Shown piece by piece: positions 17,752-28,462 of a stretch of DNA of 64,000 bases. The stretch comes from Deltaproteobacteria bacterium (GTDB lineage Bacteria; Myxococcota_A; Polyangia; JACPQR01): assembly GCA_016190375.1 (NCBI GenBank), contig JACPQR010000080.1, forward strand, positions 1 to 64,000, in the 5' to 3' direction. The notes beneath the pieces were generated by a model that was not told the DNA's origin, did not search any database, and worked only from the letters and a program-made list of their open reading frames with translations. A program made the translations under genes and the position numbers. How positions within the stretch are numbered: the stretch's first letter is position 1; every line of letters starts with the position of its first letter.

Positions 17752-17958
17752 TCAGGTCTTGCGAGATCGCGCGGGCCGCCGCGGGACCTTGCCTCCGGCT
17801 CGCCGGGCCTGCGAGAGCCCGATCGCGATCGCCTGCTTGCGACTTCTGACCTTCTTTCCGGTGCGGCCGGACTTCAGCTTGCCGGCCTTCATCTCGTGCA
17901 TCGCCTTGCCGACCTTCTCGGACGCCTTGTGTCCGTACCGCCTGCGTGACTTGGCCAT
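17752..17958 (-). CDS. Small basic protein, DUF6496 family
   Basis: 68 aa, start ATG 17958 with a GAGAGGA ribosome-binding site a few bases upstream; the longer open frame upstream is a shadow. The core KAMHEMKAGKLKSGRTG followed by SRKQAIAIGLSQARRAG is the characteristic DUF6496 pattern. About a third of the residues are Lys or Arg, so nucleic-acid binding is likely, but the function of the family is not known. It lies alone between the metallophosphoesterase gene, with which it is convergent, and the divergent barrel-protein gene at 18037. Confidence 0.88.
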   Translation of the reverse strand: MAKSRRRYGHKASEKVGKAMHEMKAGKLKSGRTGKKVRSRKQAIAIGLSQARRAGGKVPRRPARSRKT

Positions 17959-18036
17959 GATTGGTCCTCTCCCGGGCAAGCCGGACTGCAAGGTCCTTGC
18001 CGGAGCCGCAGCACGTCGGTTGCAGGCCCCTAGTCC

Positions 18037-19302
18037 ATGCGTGCCTGCCATTTCGCCGCCGTCTGGCTGCTCGCGCTCGAGCCTGACGCGCTCGCGCAGC
18101 ACGGAGTCGAGCACGGCGCACTGATCCCGATGTCGCGTCAGGGTTCCGGCACCTCGTGGGTGCCAGATACGTCTGCCCATCGGGCTCTCGTCGCCCGGGC
18201 AGGAAGCTGGCGCCTGATGGTCCATGGCAACCTCTTCGTGGGTCTCGACTCGCAGGCGAGCCACCGCGGCGACGTCGAGGCCATCTCCACGAACTGGCTC
18301 GGTGCAATGGCGAGCCACGGGCTGGCCGGGGGCGAGATTTCCGGGCGCGCGATGCTGAGCCTCGAGCCCCTCACGGTCGGGGCCGACGGCTACCCGCTCC
18401 TCCTGCAGAGCGGCGAGACCTATCGCGGCGCCGCCCTCCACGACCGCCAGCATCCGCACGACCTCCTGATGGAGGCCGCGATCTCGTACCTGCGAGCCCT
18501 CCCCGCGGGTCTCGGAGTCCAGGTCTACCTGGCGCTGGCGGGCGAGCCGGCGCTCGGTCCGACCGCGTTCCCTCACCGGCCTTCCGCCGTCTCGGACCCT
18601 CTCGCGCCGCTCGGCCATCACTGGCAGGACTCGACGCACATCTCATACGGCGTCGGGACGCTTGGCCTGTTCACTGGCCACGTCAAGGTCGAGGCCTCGT
18701 TCTTCAACGGTCGCGAGCCCGATGAGGAGCGCTACGACGTCGACCTGCGCGCGCCCGATTCGCTCTCGACGCGCATCTCGCTCCAGCCCGTCTCCGAGCT
18801 CGCCCTGCAGCTCTCGTACGGCCGACTCGCGAGCCCCGAGGCGCTCCACGCCGACGAGAGCGTGCATCGATGGACCGCCTCGGCGATGTGCGTGCTGCCG
18901 CTGTCCGTCCACGGCCGGTGGGCGGCGACCCTCGTCTGGGGGCGCAACGCCCCCGACGGCGAGCCCGCCACCGACGCGCTCCTTCTCGAGAGCGACCTCG
19001 ATCTCGACGGGCATCACACGCTGTTCGGCCGCATCGAGCTCGGAACGAAGACGAACGACGACCTCGTGATCTCCGACCAGGTCGCGGTCCACCGCATCGC
19101 GATGCTCGTGGCAGGCTACGTGGTCCGCCTCGGGCCATGGACATCGCTCAGCCCGGGCATCGGGGTGCGTGGCTCGATCGGCGTCGTCGGCGAGAGCCTC
19201 GAGCCTTCCTACGGGACCAGGACTCCTTTCGGAGCGATGGTCTTCCTGCAGCTCGTGCCTTCGCCGCCCCTCACTCCCAGCGCGCGGCCTGGGCCTTCTT
19301 GA
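18037..19302 (+). CDS. Predicted outer-membrane protein, HDLLME-type family
   Basis: 421 aa with a signal peptide cleaved near ALAQHG. The sequence shows the conserved blocks of a family I remember from copper and heavy-metal resistance loci: GSGTSWVPDTS, DRQHPHDLLMEAAISY, GEPALGPTAFPHRPSA, DPLAPLGHHWQDSTHISYGV and FFNGREPDEERYD. Alternating strands ending in aromatic residues suggest an outer-membrane barrel. No copper pump or multicopper oxidase is adjacent, so the metal link is from memory of the family, not from context. ATG 18037 is the only start that gives a signal peptide. Confidence 0.75.
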   Translation: MRACHFAAVWLLALEPDALAQHGVEHGALIPMSRQGSGTSWVPDTSAHRALVARAGSWRLMVHGNLFVGLDSQASHRGDVEAISTNWLGAMASHGLAGGEISGRAMLSLEPLTVGADGYPLLLQSGETYRGAALHDRQHPHDLLMEAAISYLRALPAGLGVQVYLALAGEPALGPTAFPHRPSAVSDPLAPLGHHWQDSTHISYGVGTLGLFTGHVKVEASFFNGREPDEERYDVDLRAPDSLSTRISLQPVSELALQLSYGRLASPEALHADESVHRWTASAMCVLPLSVHGRWAATLVWGRNAPDGEPATDALLLESDLDLDGHHTLFGRIELGTKTNDDLVISDQVAVHRIAMLVAGYVVRLGPWTSLSPGIGVRGSIGVVGESLEPSYGTRTPFGAMVFLQLVPSPPLTPSARPGPS

Positions 19303-19364
19303 TCCGCACCCGCCGGACCCTGGTCAAGACGCCAAACTGCCACGTCAGCGCGGTGACTGACCCC

Positions 19365-22300
19365 TCAGAAGACCGATCCGGTTGGAGCCTCGTCGTCGCC
19401 GACGTTCTCCTGGTTGCCGTAGCCGAGCGGTCCCCAGGTGCCGCGGCCCCAGCAGCGGATCTGTTCGCTCTCGAGCACCGCGCAGACGTGGAAGAAGCCC
19501 ACGTCGATGTCCAGCACGACCTCGCCCACGGGCACGTCGCCCGCGCTCGCGGGGGTGTCGTCGTCCCCGATGTCGTCGGTGCTCGCGTGCCCGAGCTGGC
19601 CCGATCTGCCGAGGCCCCAGCACCTCACCGAGCCGCCCTCGAGGATCGCGCAGGTGTCGTACTGGCCCGCGGCGACGTGCACGGCGGGGCCTCCGACGTC
19701 GACCGCGCCCACGGCCGCGGGAGTCTCGTCGTCGCCGATGTCGCGACCGTCGGCGTAGCCGAGCCTCCCGTACGCGGCGCTGCCCCAGCACTTGACTCGG
19801 CCGTTCGCGAGGAGCGCGCAGGTGTGGCGGTCGCCCGCCGCGAGCTCGATCGCCGTGCCGCCCAGATCCACCGCGCCCGCGCTCGCCGGGGTCTCGTCGT
19901 CGCCGACGTCGCGAGTGTGGCCTGCTCCGAGCTGCCCGCTCGCGTTCGCGCCCCAGCACCGCACCTCCCCGGAGTCGAGCAGCACGCAGGTGTGATCGTG
20001 GCCGGCGACCACGCTCACGGCCTTGCCGCCGAGATCCACGTCTCCGGCGTCGCGCGGCAGCTCGTCGTCGCCGATGTCCCGAGTATGCCCGTAGCCGAGC
20101 TGCCCGCTCGCGTTCGCGCCCCAGCACCTGACGCGACCGTCGGCGAGGAGCGCGCAGGTGTGATCGCGGCCCAGCGACAGCTCGACCACGCGCCCGCCCA
20201 CGTCCACCGTGCCCAGCGCCGCGGGCGTCTCGCTCTGCCCGACGCTCTCGGTGTCGCCATACCCGAGCTGCCCCCGCTCGCCGAGCCCCCAGCACCGCAC
20301 TCTGCCGTCCTCGAGGAGCGCGCAGGTGTGGTAGCCGCCCGCCGCGATCTGCACGACCGCGCCGCCGACGTTGACGTGGCCGGCGACCGCGGGATCCTCG
20401 TCGTCGCCGATGCGGTCGGAGCTCGCGTACCCGAGCTGCCCGTAGTCGCCCAGGCCCCAGCACCGGACGACGCCCTCGTTCATGAGCGCGCAGTTGTGCA
20501 TGCCGCCGGCCGCGATCGCCAGCGCCTGCCACGCGACGTCCACACAGCTCCGCCCGTCGCCGCCGTAGCCCGCCGGGCAGTCGCAGTCGTAGCCGCCCGA
20601 GGTGTTCGTGCACCTCGCCGCCGGGTCGCAATCGGCGGTGCCCAGAGCGCACTCGTCGACGTCGTCGCAGCGAGTGCCGTCGCCCGTGTAGCCGCCCGGA
20701 CAGGCGCAGCGGTAGCCGCCGTCGAGGTTCGTGCACAGGGCGACCGGATCGCACCCGTCCGTCCCCGCTGCGCACTCGTCGATGTCGGAGCAGCTCCGCC
20801 CATCGCCCTCGAGCCCGGCCGGGCAGCGGCACTCGAAGCCACCCTCGAGGTTGTCGCACGCCGCCCGCGGATCGCAGTCGTCGAGCCCGAGCGAGCACTC
20901 GTCGAGATCGTCGCAAGAAACCGCGCCGTCACCGAAGTATCCCTCGTCGCACGTGCAGGCGAACGTCCCGGGCGCGTTGTCGCAGGTGGCGTTCGGATCA
21001 CAGGCGCCGGGGAGCTCGCACTCGTCGATGTCGGCGCAGGCGAAGCCGTCGCCCGAGAAGCCCGAGTGACACTCGCAGGTGTAGCTGCCCCACGAGTTGA
21101 AGCAGTCGGCGTGGCGGTCGCACGAGTCCAGCCCGAGGGCGCACTCGTCGACGTCCCTGCACTCGAAGCCATTGCCCTCGAAGCCCTCGAGGCAGGCGCA
21201 GGTGTAGCTTCCCACCGTGTTCGCGCAGGCCGCCTCGGGCGCGCAGCCGTGCATGCCGCGCGCGCACTCGTCCACATCCACGCAGCCGAGCCCGCGGACC
21301 TCGAAGCCCGGCGCGCAGTCGCACACGTACCCGCCAGGGGTGTTCACGCACGCGGCACCGTCCGTGCAGCCGTGCGTCCCGAGAGCGCACTCGTCGACGT
21401 CCGTGCACACGAAGCCGTCGCCATCCCACCCCTCGTCGCAGGCGCACTCGTAGCCGCCCTGGGTGTTGGTGCAGATGGCCTCGGGCGCGCACAGGTCGAG
21501 CAGATCCGCGCACTCGTCGACGTCCGTGCAAGTCCTGCCGTCGCCCTCGTAGCCGTCGGGGCAGTCGCACTCGTACCCGCCGACCGTGTTCGTGCAGGTC
21601 GCCAGGGGGTCGCACTCGTCGAGCCCGCGGGCGCACTCGTCCACGTCGACGCAGAGGGTGCCGTCGCCCTTGAAGCCCTCCTCGCAGGCGCAGTCCCAGC
21701 CGCCGGCGGTGTTCGTGCAGACGGCGCGGGGATGGCAGTCGTCGAGCCCGGCTTCGCACTCGTCCAGGTCCTCGCACGTCCTACCGTCGTCCCCCGTCGG
21801 GGACTTCGCGGCGTCGCCCACGAACCCCGCGTCGCACTCGCATTCGTACCCACCGAGCGTGTCGATGCAGCGGGCGTTCTCCGAGCAGTCGTCGGTCCCC
21901 TGCACGCACTCGTCCACCGGCTCGGCGGCCGCGCACACGCGCACGGCGTCGAGGCTGGCGCCCGGACCGCCCTCCACGGCCACACCGCCGATCGGATCCG
22001 CGACCGGACCCTCCACCGTGGCGAGGAGCTCACCGTCCTCGGCGAGCACGCGGCCCAGGACGTCCGAGCCGCCGAAGAGGACCTCGAGGCGGACCCAGCC
22101 ACCCTGCGTCACTTCAGCGGGAGCTTGGGCCACGACCTCGCCACCCGCGACGATGCGGAGGGCGCTCCCATCGAGCTCCAGGCGATGCGCGCGCCCGTCC
22201 GCGACCCCGAAGCCCAGGGCCACGCCGCCCCCGCCCTCGAGGCGAGCCCAGGCCGAGAGCAGATCGCCCTCGCCCCCGAAGAGCACGTCCTCGTTCCGCC

Positions 22301-25300
22301 AGTCGGCAGGATCCTCGAGCCCGTAGCGTCCCTCGAAGGCTGCGGCCGTCGTGACGGCGCCCCTGCGCTCCGGTCCGGCGGCGTACCAGCCGGCGGCAGG
22401 CCAGGAGCCCGATTCGAAGCCCTCGATCGTGAGGCAGCGAGGATCGCCCGTGCACTCGCGGCCGTTCCCTTCGAAGCCGAAGTTGCAAGCGCAGTCCCAG
22501 GTCCCGGGCAGGTTTCTACACGTCGCGTCGGCGTCGCAGTCGTCGAGCCCGAGCGCGCACTCGTCCACGTCCTCGCAGTACAGTCCGTCGTCCCCCGTCG
22601 GGGACTTCGCGGCGTCGCCCACGAACCCCTCGGCGCACTCGCAGCGGTACCCGTCGTCGAGGTCGACGCAGACCGCGTTCTCGTCGCAGAGATCGAGGCC
22701 GAGATCGCACTGGTCGAGATCCTCGCAGGTCCGGCCGTCGCCGACGAAGCCGGCCGCGCACGTGCAGAAGTAGTCGCCCTCGGTGTTCGCGCACGCGGCG
22801 TTCCTGTCGCAGTCGTCCGCCCCGAGGGCGCACTCGTCGATGTCCTCGCAGACCTCGCCGTCGCCGTACCAGCCGTCGTCGCACTCGCAGTGGAAGCTGC
22901 CCTCGTCGTTCACGCAGGCGGCGTGCGGGTCGCAGGCGGCGAGCCCGAGCGCGCACTCGTCGACGTCCGTGCAGTCGAGCCCGTCGCCCTCGAAGCCCGC
23001 CAGGCACGAGCAGCTGTAGGTCCCGGGGAGGTTCGTGCAGCGAGCATTCCGATCGCACTCGCTCGTGCCCTCCGTGCACTCGTCGACGTCGGTGCAGATC
23101 GAGCCGTCGCCGCCGTAGCCATCGGGACAGCTCCCGGGCGTTCCCCCGATGCACGCGAAGCCGCCAGGGCGGTTCTCGCACGCCGATCCTGGCGGGCAGT
23201 TCGCGATCCCGAGCGCGCACTCGTCGGCGTCGACGCAGGTCTGGCCGTCGCCGAGGAAGCCGGGAGCGCAGCGGCACTCGTAGCTCCCCTGGGTATTGAC
23301 GCAGAGGGCGTCGACGCCGCAGTCGTACAGGTCGAGCGCGCATTCGTCGACGTCGGCGCACGTGGTGCCGCTTCCGTCCCACCCCTCGTCGCAGGTGCAC
23401 TCGTGGCCACCGTCGGTGTTCGTGCAGGTGGCATGCTCGTCGCAGTCATCGGTGCCCAGGCGGCACTCGTCGATATCGCGGCAGATCCGGCCGTCGCCCG
23501 CGTAGCCGTCGTCGCAATCGCACTCGTAGCTTCCCGGCGTGTTCACGCACGTCGCGTCGACGTGGCAGTCATCCGTTCCGATCGCGCACTCGTCGACGTC
23601 CTCGCAGTCCCAGCCGTCGCCCTCGTAGCCCGCGCGGCAGGCGCACTCGTAGCTCCCCGCGGTGTTCGCGCAGGTCGCCGCCTCGTCGCAGAGGTCCGTC
23701 CGCAGCGCGCACTCGTCGACGTCGCGGCAGCTCTGGCCGTCGCCGGCCCAGCCCGGCAGACACTCGCACTCGTACTCGTCGTCGAGCTCGATGCAGCGAG
23801 CGTTCGCGTCGCAGTCGTGCTGGCCCGGCGCGCAGGGCGTCGCCCCGAGGATGTTCGCGCAGGAGCCCACTTCGGCCGGCGTCTCGTTGTCGCCGATGTG
23901 GTGGGTGCTGCCGCAGCCGAGCTGGCCATGCTCGCCCCGGCCCCAGCAGCGGATGTCGCCGTCGGACGTCAGCGCGCAGGTGTGATACGAGCCCGCCGCG
24001 ATCTGCACCGCGATGGCGCCGAGCGGAACGTCGCCGCCGTCGGCCGCGGTCTCGTCGTCCCCGATGTTCTCGGTGTCACCGTGGCCGAGGGGGCCCCACT
24101 TGCCGCGGCCCCAGCAGCGCAGGGCGCCCGAGTCGAGGAGCGCGCAGGTGTGGTAGGCGCCCAGCGCAAGCTGGGTCGCGGCGCCCCCGACGGGCACGTC
24201 GCCGGCGTCCGCCGGCGTCTCGTCGTCGCCGATGGTCTCGGTGTCGCCGTACCCGAGCTCGCCGAATTCGCCGTAGCCCCAGCACCGCACCGCGCCTCCC
24301 TCGAGGATCGCGCAGGTGTGGTACCAGCCAGCGCCGACCTGAACGGCGCGGCCGCCGAGGTCGACGAGGCCGGCGAGAGCGGGCGTCTCGTCGTCGCCGA
24401 CGTTCTCGGTGTGGCCGAGCCCCAGAGGGCTGTGCGTGCCACGACCCCAGCAACGGATCGATCCGTCGGCCAGTAGCGCGCAGGTGTGGTCCCGGCCGGC
24501 CGTCACCTGCACCGCCGATCCGCCGACGTCGACCTCGGGTGCCGTGCCGGGCGCCTCGTCGTCGCCGACGGAAGCGGTGCTGCCCAGGCCGAGCTGGCCG
24601 TCCACGCCGAGCCCCCAGCACCGCACGGCCCCGCCCTCCATGAGAGCGCACGTATGCTCGCCGCCCCCGGCGAACTGGACGACCCGGCCGTCGAGGAGCG
24701 CGCTTCCGACCGAGCTCGGAAGCTCGTCGTCGCCGATGTCCTCGGTGTGGCCGTAGCCGAGGGGGCCGTAGAAGTTGCGGCCCCAGCACCGAAGCTCGCC
24801 CGCGCCCACCAGGCCGCAAGTGTGGACGACGCCCAGCGCCATCTCGTCCACGGCCTCGCCGACGTCGACGAAGCCCACGTCCGCGGGAACCTCGTCGTCG
24901 CCGATGTCCTCGGTGTTCCCGTAGCCGAGCTCGCCGTAGATGCCCCAGCCCCAGCAGCGCACGTGGCCGTCGTCGAGGAGGGCGCAGGTGTGCTCGCCGC
25001 CGGCGGAGACGGAGAGAATGCGCGTCGCGTCGGCGTCCGCGTCCGAGTCTGCGTCGGCGTCCGCGTCCGAGTCTGCGTCCGCGTCCGCGTCCGAGTCTGC
25101 GTCGGCGTCGGCGTCGGCGTCCGCGTCCGAGTCTGCGTCGGCGTCGGCGTCGGCGCCCGCGTCCGAGTCGCCGTCGGCGTCCGCGTCGCCGTCCGCGTCC
25201 ACGTCGGCGTCCGCGTCGGCGTCGCCGTCCGCGTCGCCGTCCGCGTCCGCGTCGCCGTCCGCGTCGGCGTCACCGTCGGCGTCCGCATCGCCGTCGCCAC

Positions 25301-26111
25301 CGCGGGCGCAGGTCGTGCCGTCGCCCGAGTAGCCGTCGTCGCAGACGCACTCGCCGGCGTCTTCGCTCGCGAGGCAGCTCGCGTGCGCGCCGCATTCGTT
25401 GCCGCAGCGGCCGCAGTTCCGGCGGTCGCGGCGCAGGTCGGTCTCGCAGTGGTTCTGGGCCACCTCGTCGCAGTCCGCGTAGCCGGGGTCGCAGTCGGGA
25501 ACGCAGATTCCCTCGCGACAGCTCACGATGCCGCTCGCGTTCCAGCAGGAGCGGCCGCAGGACCCGCAGTTCTCGAGGTCGTTCGCGAGATCCTTGCCGC
25601 AGGGGTTCTCGTCGCCGACGAAGCCCCGGCTGAAGTGGTCGATGGAGGCCATCACCTGGTTGCCGCCGACCAGCGAGTCCACGATCGCGAACTCGCCGCC
25701 GCCCGGCTCTGTCCAGTACAGGGCCGCCCGATCACGATCGCCCTCGTAGGCGATCCACACCGTTGCCGGCACGACGAACTCGAGCCCAGCCGGCTCGAAC
25801 CGATAGAGAGGCGAGAAGGGATCGTGGCCCGCCGGAGCGGCGCCATCCGTGCGGACCAGTCTGATCGTCACCAGCCTGTCGAGCGCGCCGGCCGGGATGA
25901 CCAGCCGCGCCCAGTCGATCTCGATCGCCCCCCCCGCCGGCCCCACCTCGAGCGCCGACTCCGCCCCGTGCACCGCGTCCGGCCCCGTCGCTCCCGCTCC
26001 GCCGCCGTCGAGGCCCGTACGGACCCCACATCCCCCCACGATCAGCGCGACGAGGGCAGACCTCGCCGCCAGGGCGGACCTCCGCCCTCTGGCGCACACA
26101 CGCGTTGCCAT
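19365..26111 (-). CDS. Giant lipoprotein with two RCC1 propellers and two EGF arrays
   Basis: 2248 aa from ATG 26111 (signal with lipobox VGGC). Domain order: a ZU5-like beta domain at about 60-180 ([20 protein letters not shown]); a Cys-rich stalk with CGSCGRSC and CGRCGNEC at about 180-275; an Asp/Ala/Ser linker of roughly 90 residues (DNA 25022-25300); seven RCC1 repeats (each with HTCALL..G.VRCWG and LGYG.TE.IGDDE; DNA 23860-25010); eleven calcium-binding EGF modules (DVDECALG...; 22440-23850); a lectin-like beta domain (21920-22440); eleven more EGF modules (20530-21910); and seven more RCC1 repeats (19380-20525). Each RCC1 block has the seven blades of a complete propeller. It is a surface-tethered, calcium-dependent adhesion or binding protein by inference. 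Confidence 0.9.
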   Translation of the reverse strand: MATRVCARGRRSALAARSALVALIVGGCGVRTGLDGGGAGATGPDAVHGAESALEVGPAGGAIEIDWARLVIPAGALDRLVTIRLVRTDGAAPAGHDPFSPLYRFEPAGLEFVVPATVWIAYEGDRDRAALYWTEPGGGEFAIVDSLVGGNQVMASIDHFSRGFVGDENPCGKDLANDLENCGSCGRSCWNASGIVSCREGICVPDCDPGYADCDEVAQNHCETDLRRDRRNCGRCGNECGAHASCLASEDAGECVCDDGYSGDGTTCARGGDGDADADGDADADGDADADGDADGDADADADVDADGDADADGDSDAGADADADADSDADADADADADSDADADADSDADADADSDADADATRILSVSAGGEHTCALLDDGHVRCWGWGIYGELGYGNTEDIGDDEVPADVGFVDVGEAVDEMALGVVHTCGLVGAGELRCWGRNFYGPLGYGHTEDIGDDELPSSVGSALLDGRVVQFAGGGEHTCALMEGGAVRCWGLGVDGQLGLGSTASVGDDEAPGTAPEVDVGGSAVQVTAGRDHTCALLADGSIRCWGRGTHSPLGLGHTENVGDDETPALAGLVDLGGRAVQVGAGWYHTCAILEGGAVRCWGYGEFGELGYGDTETIGDDETPADAGDVPVGGAATQLALGAYHTCALLDSGALRCWGRGKWGPLGHGDTENIGDDETAADGGDVPLGAIAVQIAAGSYHTCALTSDGDIRCWGRGEHGQLGCGSTHHIGDNETPAEVGSCANILGATPCAPGQHDCDANARCIELDDEYECECLPGWAGDGQSCRDVDECALRTDLCDEAATCANTAGSYECACRAGYEGDGWDCEDVDECAIGTDDCHVDATCVNTPGSYECDCDDGYAGDGRICRDIDECRLGTDDCDEHATCTNTDGGHECTCDEGWDGSGTTCADVDECALDLYDCGVDALCVNTQGSYECRCAPGFLGDGQTCVDADECALGIANCPPGSACENRPGGFACIGGTPGSCPDGYGGDGSICTDVDECTEGTSECDRNARCTNLPGTYSCSCLAGFEGDGLDCTDVDECALGLAACDPHAACVNDEGSFHCECDDGWYGDGEVCEDIDECALGADDCDRNAACANTEGDYFCTCAAGFVGDGRTCEDLDQCDLGLDLCDENAVCVDLDDGYRCECAEGFVGDAAKSPTGDDGLYCEDVDECALGLDDCDADATCRNLPGTWDCACNFGFEGNGRECTGDPRCLTIEGFESGSWPAAGWYAAGPERRGAVTTAAAFEGRYGLEDPADWRNEDVLFGGEGDLLSAWARLEGGGGVALGFGVADGRAHRLELDGSALRIVAGGEVVAQAPAEVTQGGWVRLEVLFGGSDVLGRVLAEDGELLATVEGPVADPIGGVAVEGGPGASLDAVRVCAAAEPVDECVQGTDDCSENARCIDTLGGYECECDAGFVGDAAKSPTGDDGRTCEDLDECEAGLDDCHPRAVCTNTAGGWDCACEEGFKGDGTLCVDVDECARGLDECDPLATCTNTVGGYECDCPDGYEGDGRTCTDVDECADLLDLCAPEAICTNTQGGYECACDEGWDGDGFVCTDVDECALGTHGCTDGAACVNTPGGYVCDCAPGFEVRGLGCVDVDECARGMHGCAPEAACANTVGSYTCACLEGFEGNGFECRDVDECALGLDSCDRHADCFNSWGSYTCECHSGFSGDGFACADIDECELPGACDPNATCDNAPGTFACTCDEGYFGDGAVSCDDLDECSLGLDDCDPRAACDNLEGGFECRCPAGLEGDGRSCSDIDECAAGTDGCDPVALCTNLDGGYRCACPGGYTGDGTRCDDVDECALGTADCDPAARCTNTSGGYDCDCPAGYGGDGRSCVDVAWQALAIAAGGMHNCALMNEGVVRCWGLGDYGQLGYASSDRIGDDEDPAVAGHVNVGGAVVQIAAGGYHTCALLEDGRVRCWGLGERGQLGYGDTESVGQSETPAALGTVDVGGRVVELSLGRDHTCALLADGRVRCWGANASGQLGYGHTRDIGDDELPRDAGDVDLGGKAVSVVAGHDHTCVLLDSGEVRCWGANASGQLGAGHTRDVGDDETPASAGAVDLGGTAIELAAGDRHTCALLANGRVKCWGSAAYGRLGYADGRDIGDDETPAAVGAVDVGGPAVHVAAGQYDTCAILEGGSVRCWGLGRSGQLGHASTDDIGDDDTPASAGDVPVGEVVLDIDVGFFHVCAVLESEQIRCWGRGTWGPLGYGNQENVGDDEAPTGSVF

Positions 26112-26236
26112 TCCAGAGTTAATACGTCCACGGGGCTCGGCCGAATAAGAGCAGACCGCGCATCGTGCGCGTTGGCGGAGCGCGATCCGGTGACCGGTAG
26201 CGTGGCTCGACACGAGCGAGGGCGGCCGGTGAGTAG

Positions 26237-26242
26237 TACACT
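26237..26242 (+). promoter_or_regulatory. Putative -10 box (TACACT) upstream of the UGA-interrupted gene
   Basis: TACACT lies 7 nt before GTG 26250. It supports that GTG as the start of the small membrane protein rather than the GTG at 26229, which would lie upstream of the promoter. Confidence 0.45.
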
Positions 26243-26249
26243 GCGGGTC

Positions 26250-26429
26250 GTGCGTCGAAAGCTCCTCCGCTTCGGCCTCGCCGCCTCCGCGGGCTCCTTG
26301 ATCCTGATCGGCGTCGGACAGGCGTGGGCGCTCGTCGGGGGCACCTGACCATTCGTCTGCCGGCCGGCGGTCGCCGGCCTGCTCGGCGCGATCATGGGGC
26401 TCGTGATGGTCCCGCGCGGCTCGTCATGA
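26250..26429 (+). CDS. Small two-TM membrane protein with an in-frame UGA at codon 33
   Basis: From GTG 26250 the frame reads a basic N terminus (RRKLLRF), then a hydrophobic segment ([21 protein letters not shown]), then TGA at 26346-26348. The same frame continues [20 protein letters not shown] and ends at TGA 26427-26429. That second stop overlaps the ATG of the next gene as ATGA. The second half is a further hydrophobic segment, so the whole 59-codon frame looks like one two-helix protein. The internal UGA could be a natural stop giving a 32-residue product, a mutated Trp codon, or a selenocysteine codon. A perfect 7-bp stem GGCCGGC/GCCGGCC with a GGTC loop lies at 26362-26379. Family not recognised. 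Confidence 0.5.
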
Positions 26430-27439
26430 GCGCCGATCGCGCCAGGGGAGCGCTCCTCGGCCTCGCCGTGGGCGACGCGCTGGGCACGACGCTGGAGTTC
26501 GAGCGCCCGGTCGCACCTGCCTTCCCGAACTTCGCGACCGGTCCCCACCGGGAGGTGACGGGCGGCGGGCCCTTCGAGCTGCGGCCGGGTCAGGTGACCG
26601 ACGACACGCAGATGGCCTGCTGTCTCGCGGCCAGCCTGCGCGAGCATCGGCGTTTCGTCCAGTCCGACGTCGCCCGGCGGTACGCCGAATGGTGGCCGCT
26701 CGCATTCGACGTGGGGAGCCAGACGGAGGCCGCGCTCTCGTCCGTGTCGAAGGACGCGAACGAGGCGGGCCGGGCCGTCTGGCTCGCGCGCGGCAGGCAG
26801 GCGGCCGGCAACGGCTCGCTCATGCGCACCGCGCCGATCGGGGTCTTCTTCGCGGGCGACCCCACGGCCCGACTGCTGGCGTCGCTCGCGGACTCCGCGA
26901 TCACTCACTACGATCCACGCTGCCAGCTCGCGTGCGCCGCACTCAACGCAGCGCTGTCGGCGGCTCTGGGCGGCGCGAGCGCCCGGGACGCACGGATCCG
27001 CGCGGGTGCGGAGCTCGAGCCTGCCGCAGATCTGGCGACCTCGCGGCGGCCGGATGACACCGACCAGATCCGCGCGGCGGCGGCCTCACTCCGGTCGGAC
27101 CTCGAGGCGGCGGACCGCGACGATCCGGAGCTGTACGGTCCCGACCTGCACCTGCACCGGCACGAGGGCTTCGTGCGCGTCGCTTTCCGGCTCGCCTTCT
27201 GGGAGGCCGTGCACGCGCCCACGTTCGAGGCGGGCCTGATCGACGTCGTCAACCGCGGCGGAGACGCCGACACGAACGGCGCGATCGCGGGCTCCCTGCT
27301 CGGGGCCCTGCACGGCGAACCCTCGATCCCCGAACGCTGGCGCAGGACCGTCCTCGACGCGCTGCAGGACGGGCCGCCGGGGCCCTGGCGCGACCAGTAC
27401 CACCCGCTGGCGTTACTGGAGCTCACCGCCGGCGCATAG
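26426..27439 (+). CDS. ADP-ribosylglycohydrolase (DraG-like)
   Basis: 337 aa. It has the ADP-ribosyl-hydrolase fold with both metal-binding signatures: VTDDTQM (T58, D59, D60) and GGDADTNGAIAG (D280, D282), and the N-terminal GALLGLAVGDALGTTLE block. The expected reaction is removal of ADP-ribose from a modified protein, nucleic acid or small molecule using two Mg ions; the substrate is unknown, and no dinitrogenase reductase genes are present. ATG 26426 overlaps the last stop of the preceding small membrane gene by four bases (ATGA), so the two are probably translated together. Confidence 0.92.
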   Translation: MSADRARGALLGLAVGDALGTTLEFERPVAPAFPNFATGPHREVTGGGPFELRPGQVTDDTQMACCLAASLREHRRFVQSDVARRYAEWWPLAFDVGSQTEAALSSVSKDANEAGRAVWLARGRQAAGNGSLMRTAPIGVFFAGDPTARLLASLADSAITHYDPRCQLACAALNAALSAALGGASARDARIRAGAELEPAADLATSRRPDDTDQIRAAAASLRSDLEAADRDDPELYGPDLHLHRHEGFVRVAFRLAFWEAVHAPTFEAGLIDVVNRGGDADTNGAIAGSLLGALHGEPSIPERWRRTVLDALQDGPPGPWRDQYHPLALLELTAGA

Positions 27440-27601
27440 CAGGGGGTCGCTAGCTCCCCAGCGACCCGAAGCTACCAGCACTCGGCGCAGGCTCGTTGCG
27501 AAAGCAGCTCGGGTGCCGCAACACCGGCGCGGGCTCGGTGACGCCATGGCGCGGTATCTCGAATTCACGAACCGTCGGCCCCGCGGGGTGTCGAATCGTC
27601 G

Positions 27602-28396
27602 ATGCGCCCGTGGGTCGCCATCCTCCTCGTCGGCCTCGGACCTCGAACCGCCGGCGCGGACGTGAAGGTCTGGGTCATCGCGCCCACGAACCTGGCCGAC
27701 ACCCCACGGCCGATGCCCGAGCTGCGCATCCGGAACGACACGTCCGCGGCCATCGAGCTCGATGTGTTCGGCGACGTCCCGTTCACGATCCTCGAGCGGC
27801 AGGACGCCGGCGGTGCGTTCACCCACGACGACCCGGCTATCTGCGGAAACGGCTTCGTCGCCCGCCGTCTCGATGCCGGCCGCGGCGGGCGTTTTCCGCT
27901 CTGGAGCCTTATCTCGCACGGTCCGGGCACGACCGGGACCTACCGCGTCGTCCTGCCCTATGCGCGGGTCGAGAGCGACGGCCGACGGGTCCCCGGCGAG
28001 GCGACCTCGCGCCCGTTCCGGATCGCCTATGGCGACGTCGCGCCGCCCGGGTGGTCGGGCTCCTCGACGCCGGGCGGCGTCTCGCTCGTGGCGACCGACG
28101 CGCGCAGGGTCCGCTCGGGAGTCGATCCCGACCCTGCGGCGGGCGACGTCGCCGCGTGGCTGTCACCGGGGATCGCCCGCTGTGTCGCCGCGGCCCGGGG
28201 CCGGCTGCCGTGGATGCGGGGCACGTTCACTCTGGTCGTCTACCACTACCCTGGCCAGGTGCAGCCCGTGACGTACGTCGGCATGAGCTTGCTGGGCGAC
28301 GAGGCGTTGAACGCCTGCCTGGCCGGCCTGACGATCGACCAGGACATCGCCGGCAGCTACGACCTCACGTTCGAGGTCTCCGCGACGTCACGGTAG
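27602..28396 (+). CDS. Secreted protein of unknown function
   Basis: 264 aa with a signal peptide (MRPWVAILLVGLGPRTAGA, cleavage before DVK). The middle part is an Ig-like beta domain concerned with IRNDTSAAIELDVFGDVPFTIL. The last 95 residues have the layout of the AgmX/PglI C-terminal domain found in myxobacteria: a Cys-containing helix (GIARCVAAARGRLPWM), a beta hairpin, and a second Cys helix (EALNACLAGL). A TonB-like or gliding-related binding role is possible but unproved. The gene stands alone, 162 nt after the glycohydrolase and 66 nt before the lipase. Confidence 0.72.
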   Translation: MRPWVAILLVGLGPRTAGADVKVWVIAPTNLADTPRPMPELRIRNDTSAAIELDVFGDVPFTILERQDAGGAFTHDDPAICGNGFVARRLDAGRGGRFPLWSLISHGPGTTGTYRVVLPYARVESDGRRVPGEATSRPFRIAYGDVAPPGWSGSSTPGGVSLVATDARRVRSGVDPDPAAGDVAAWLSPGIARCVAAARGRLPWMRGTFTLVVYHYPGQVQPVTYVGMSLLGDEALNACLAGLTIDQDIAGSYDLTFEVSATSR

Positions 28397-28462
28397 GCCC
28401 CGCGGGCCACGGGCCCTTCATGCTCCCGCTCCCGTGATAGCCTCCGGCACGCAACACGCCCA

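Noticed and set aside
18870..24476. A 1868-codon plus-strand open frame antisense to the giant RCC1/EGF gene
   Set aside because: It is the mirror of a repetitive, GC-rich coding region: composition is Val/Ala/Arg-rich, has no domain, and its repeats are those of the opposite strand. The minus-strand gene has a signal peptide and clear domains.
25022..25310. Hexamer-type repeats resembling a CRISPR or minisatellite array
   Set aside because: They code for the in-frame Asp-rich linker and lack unique spacers, so they are coding microsatellite DNA.
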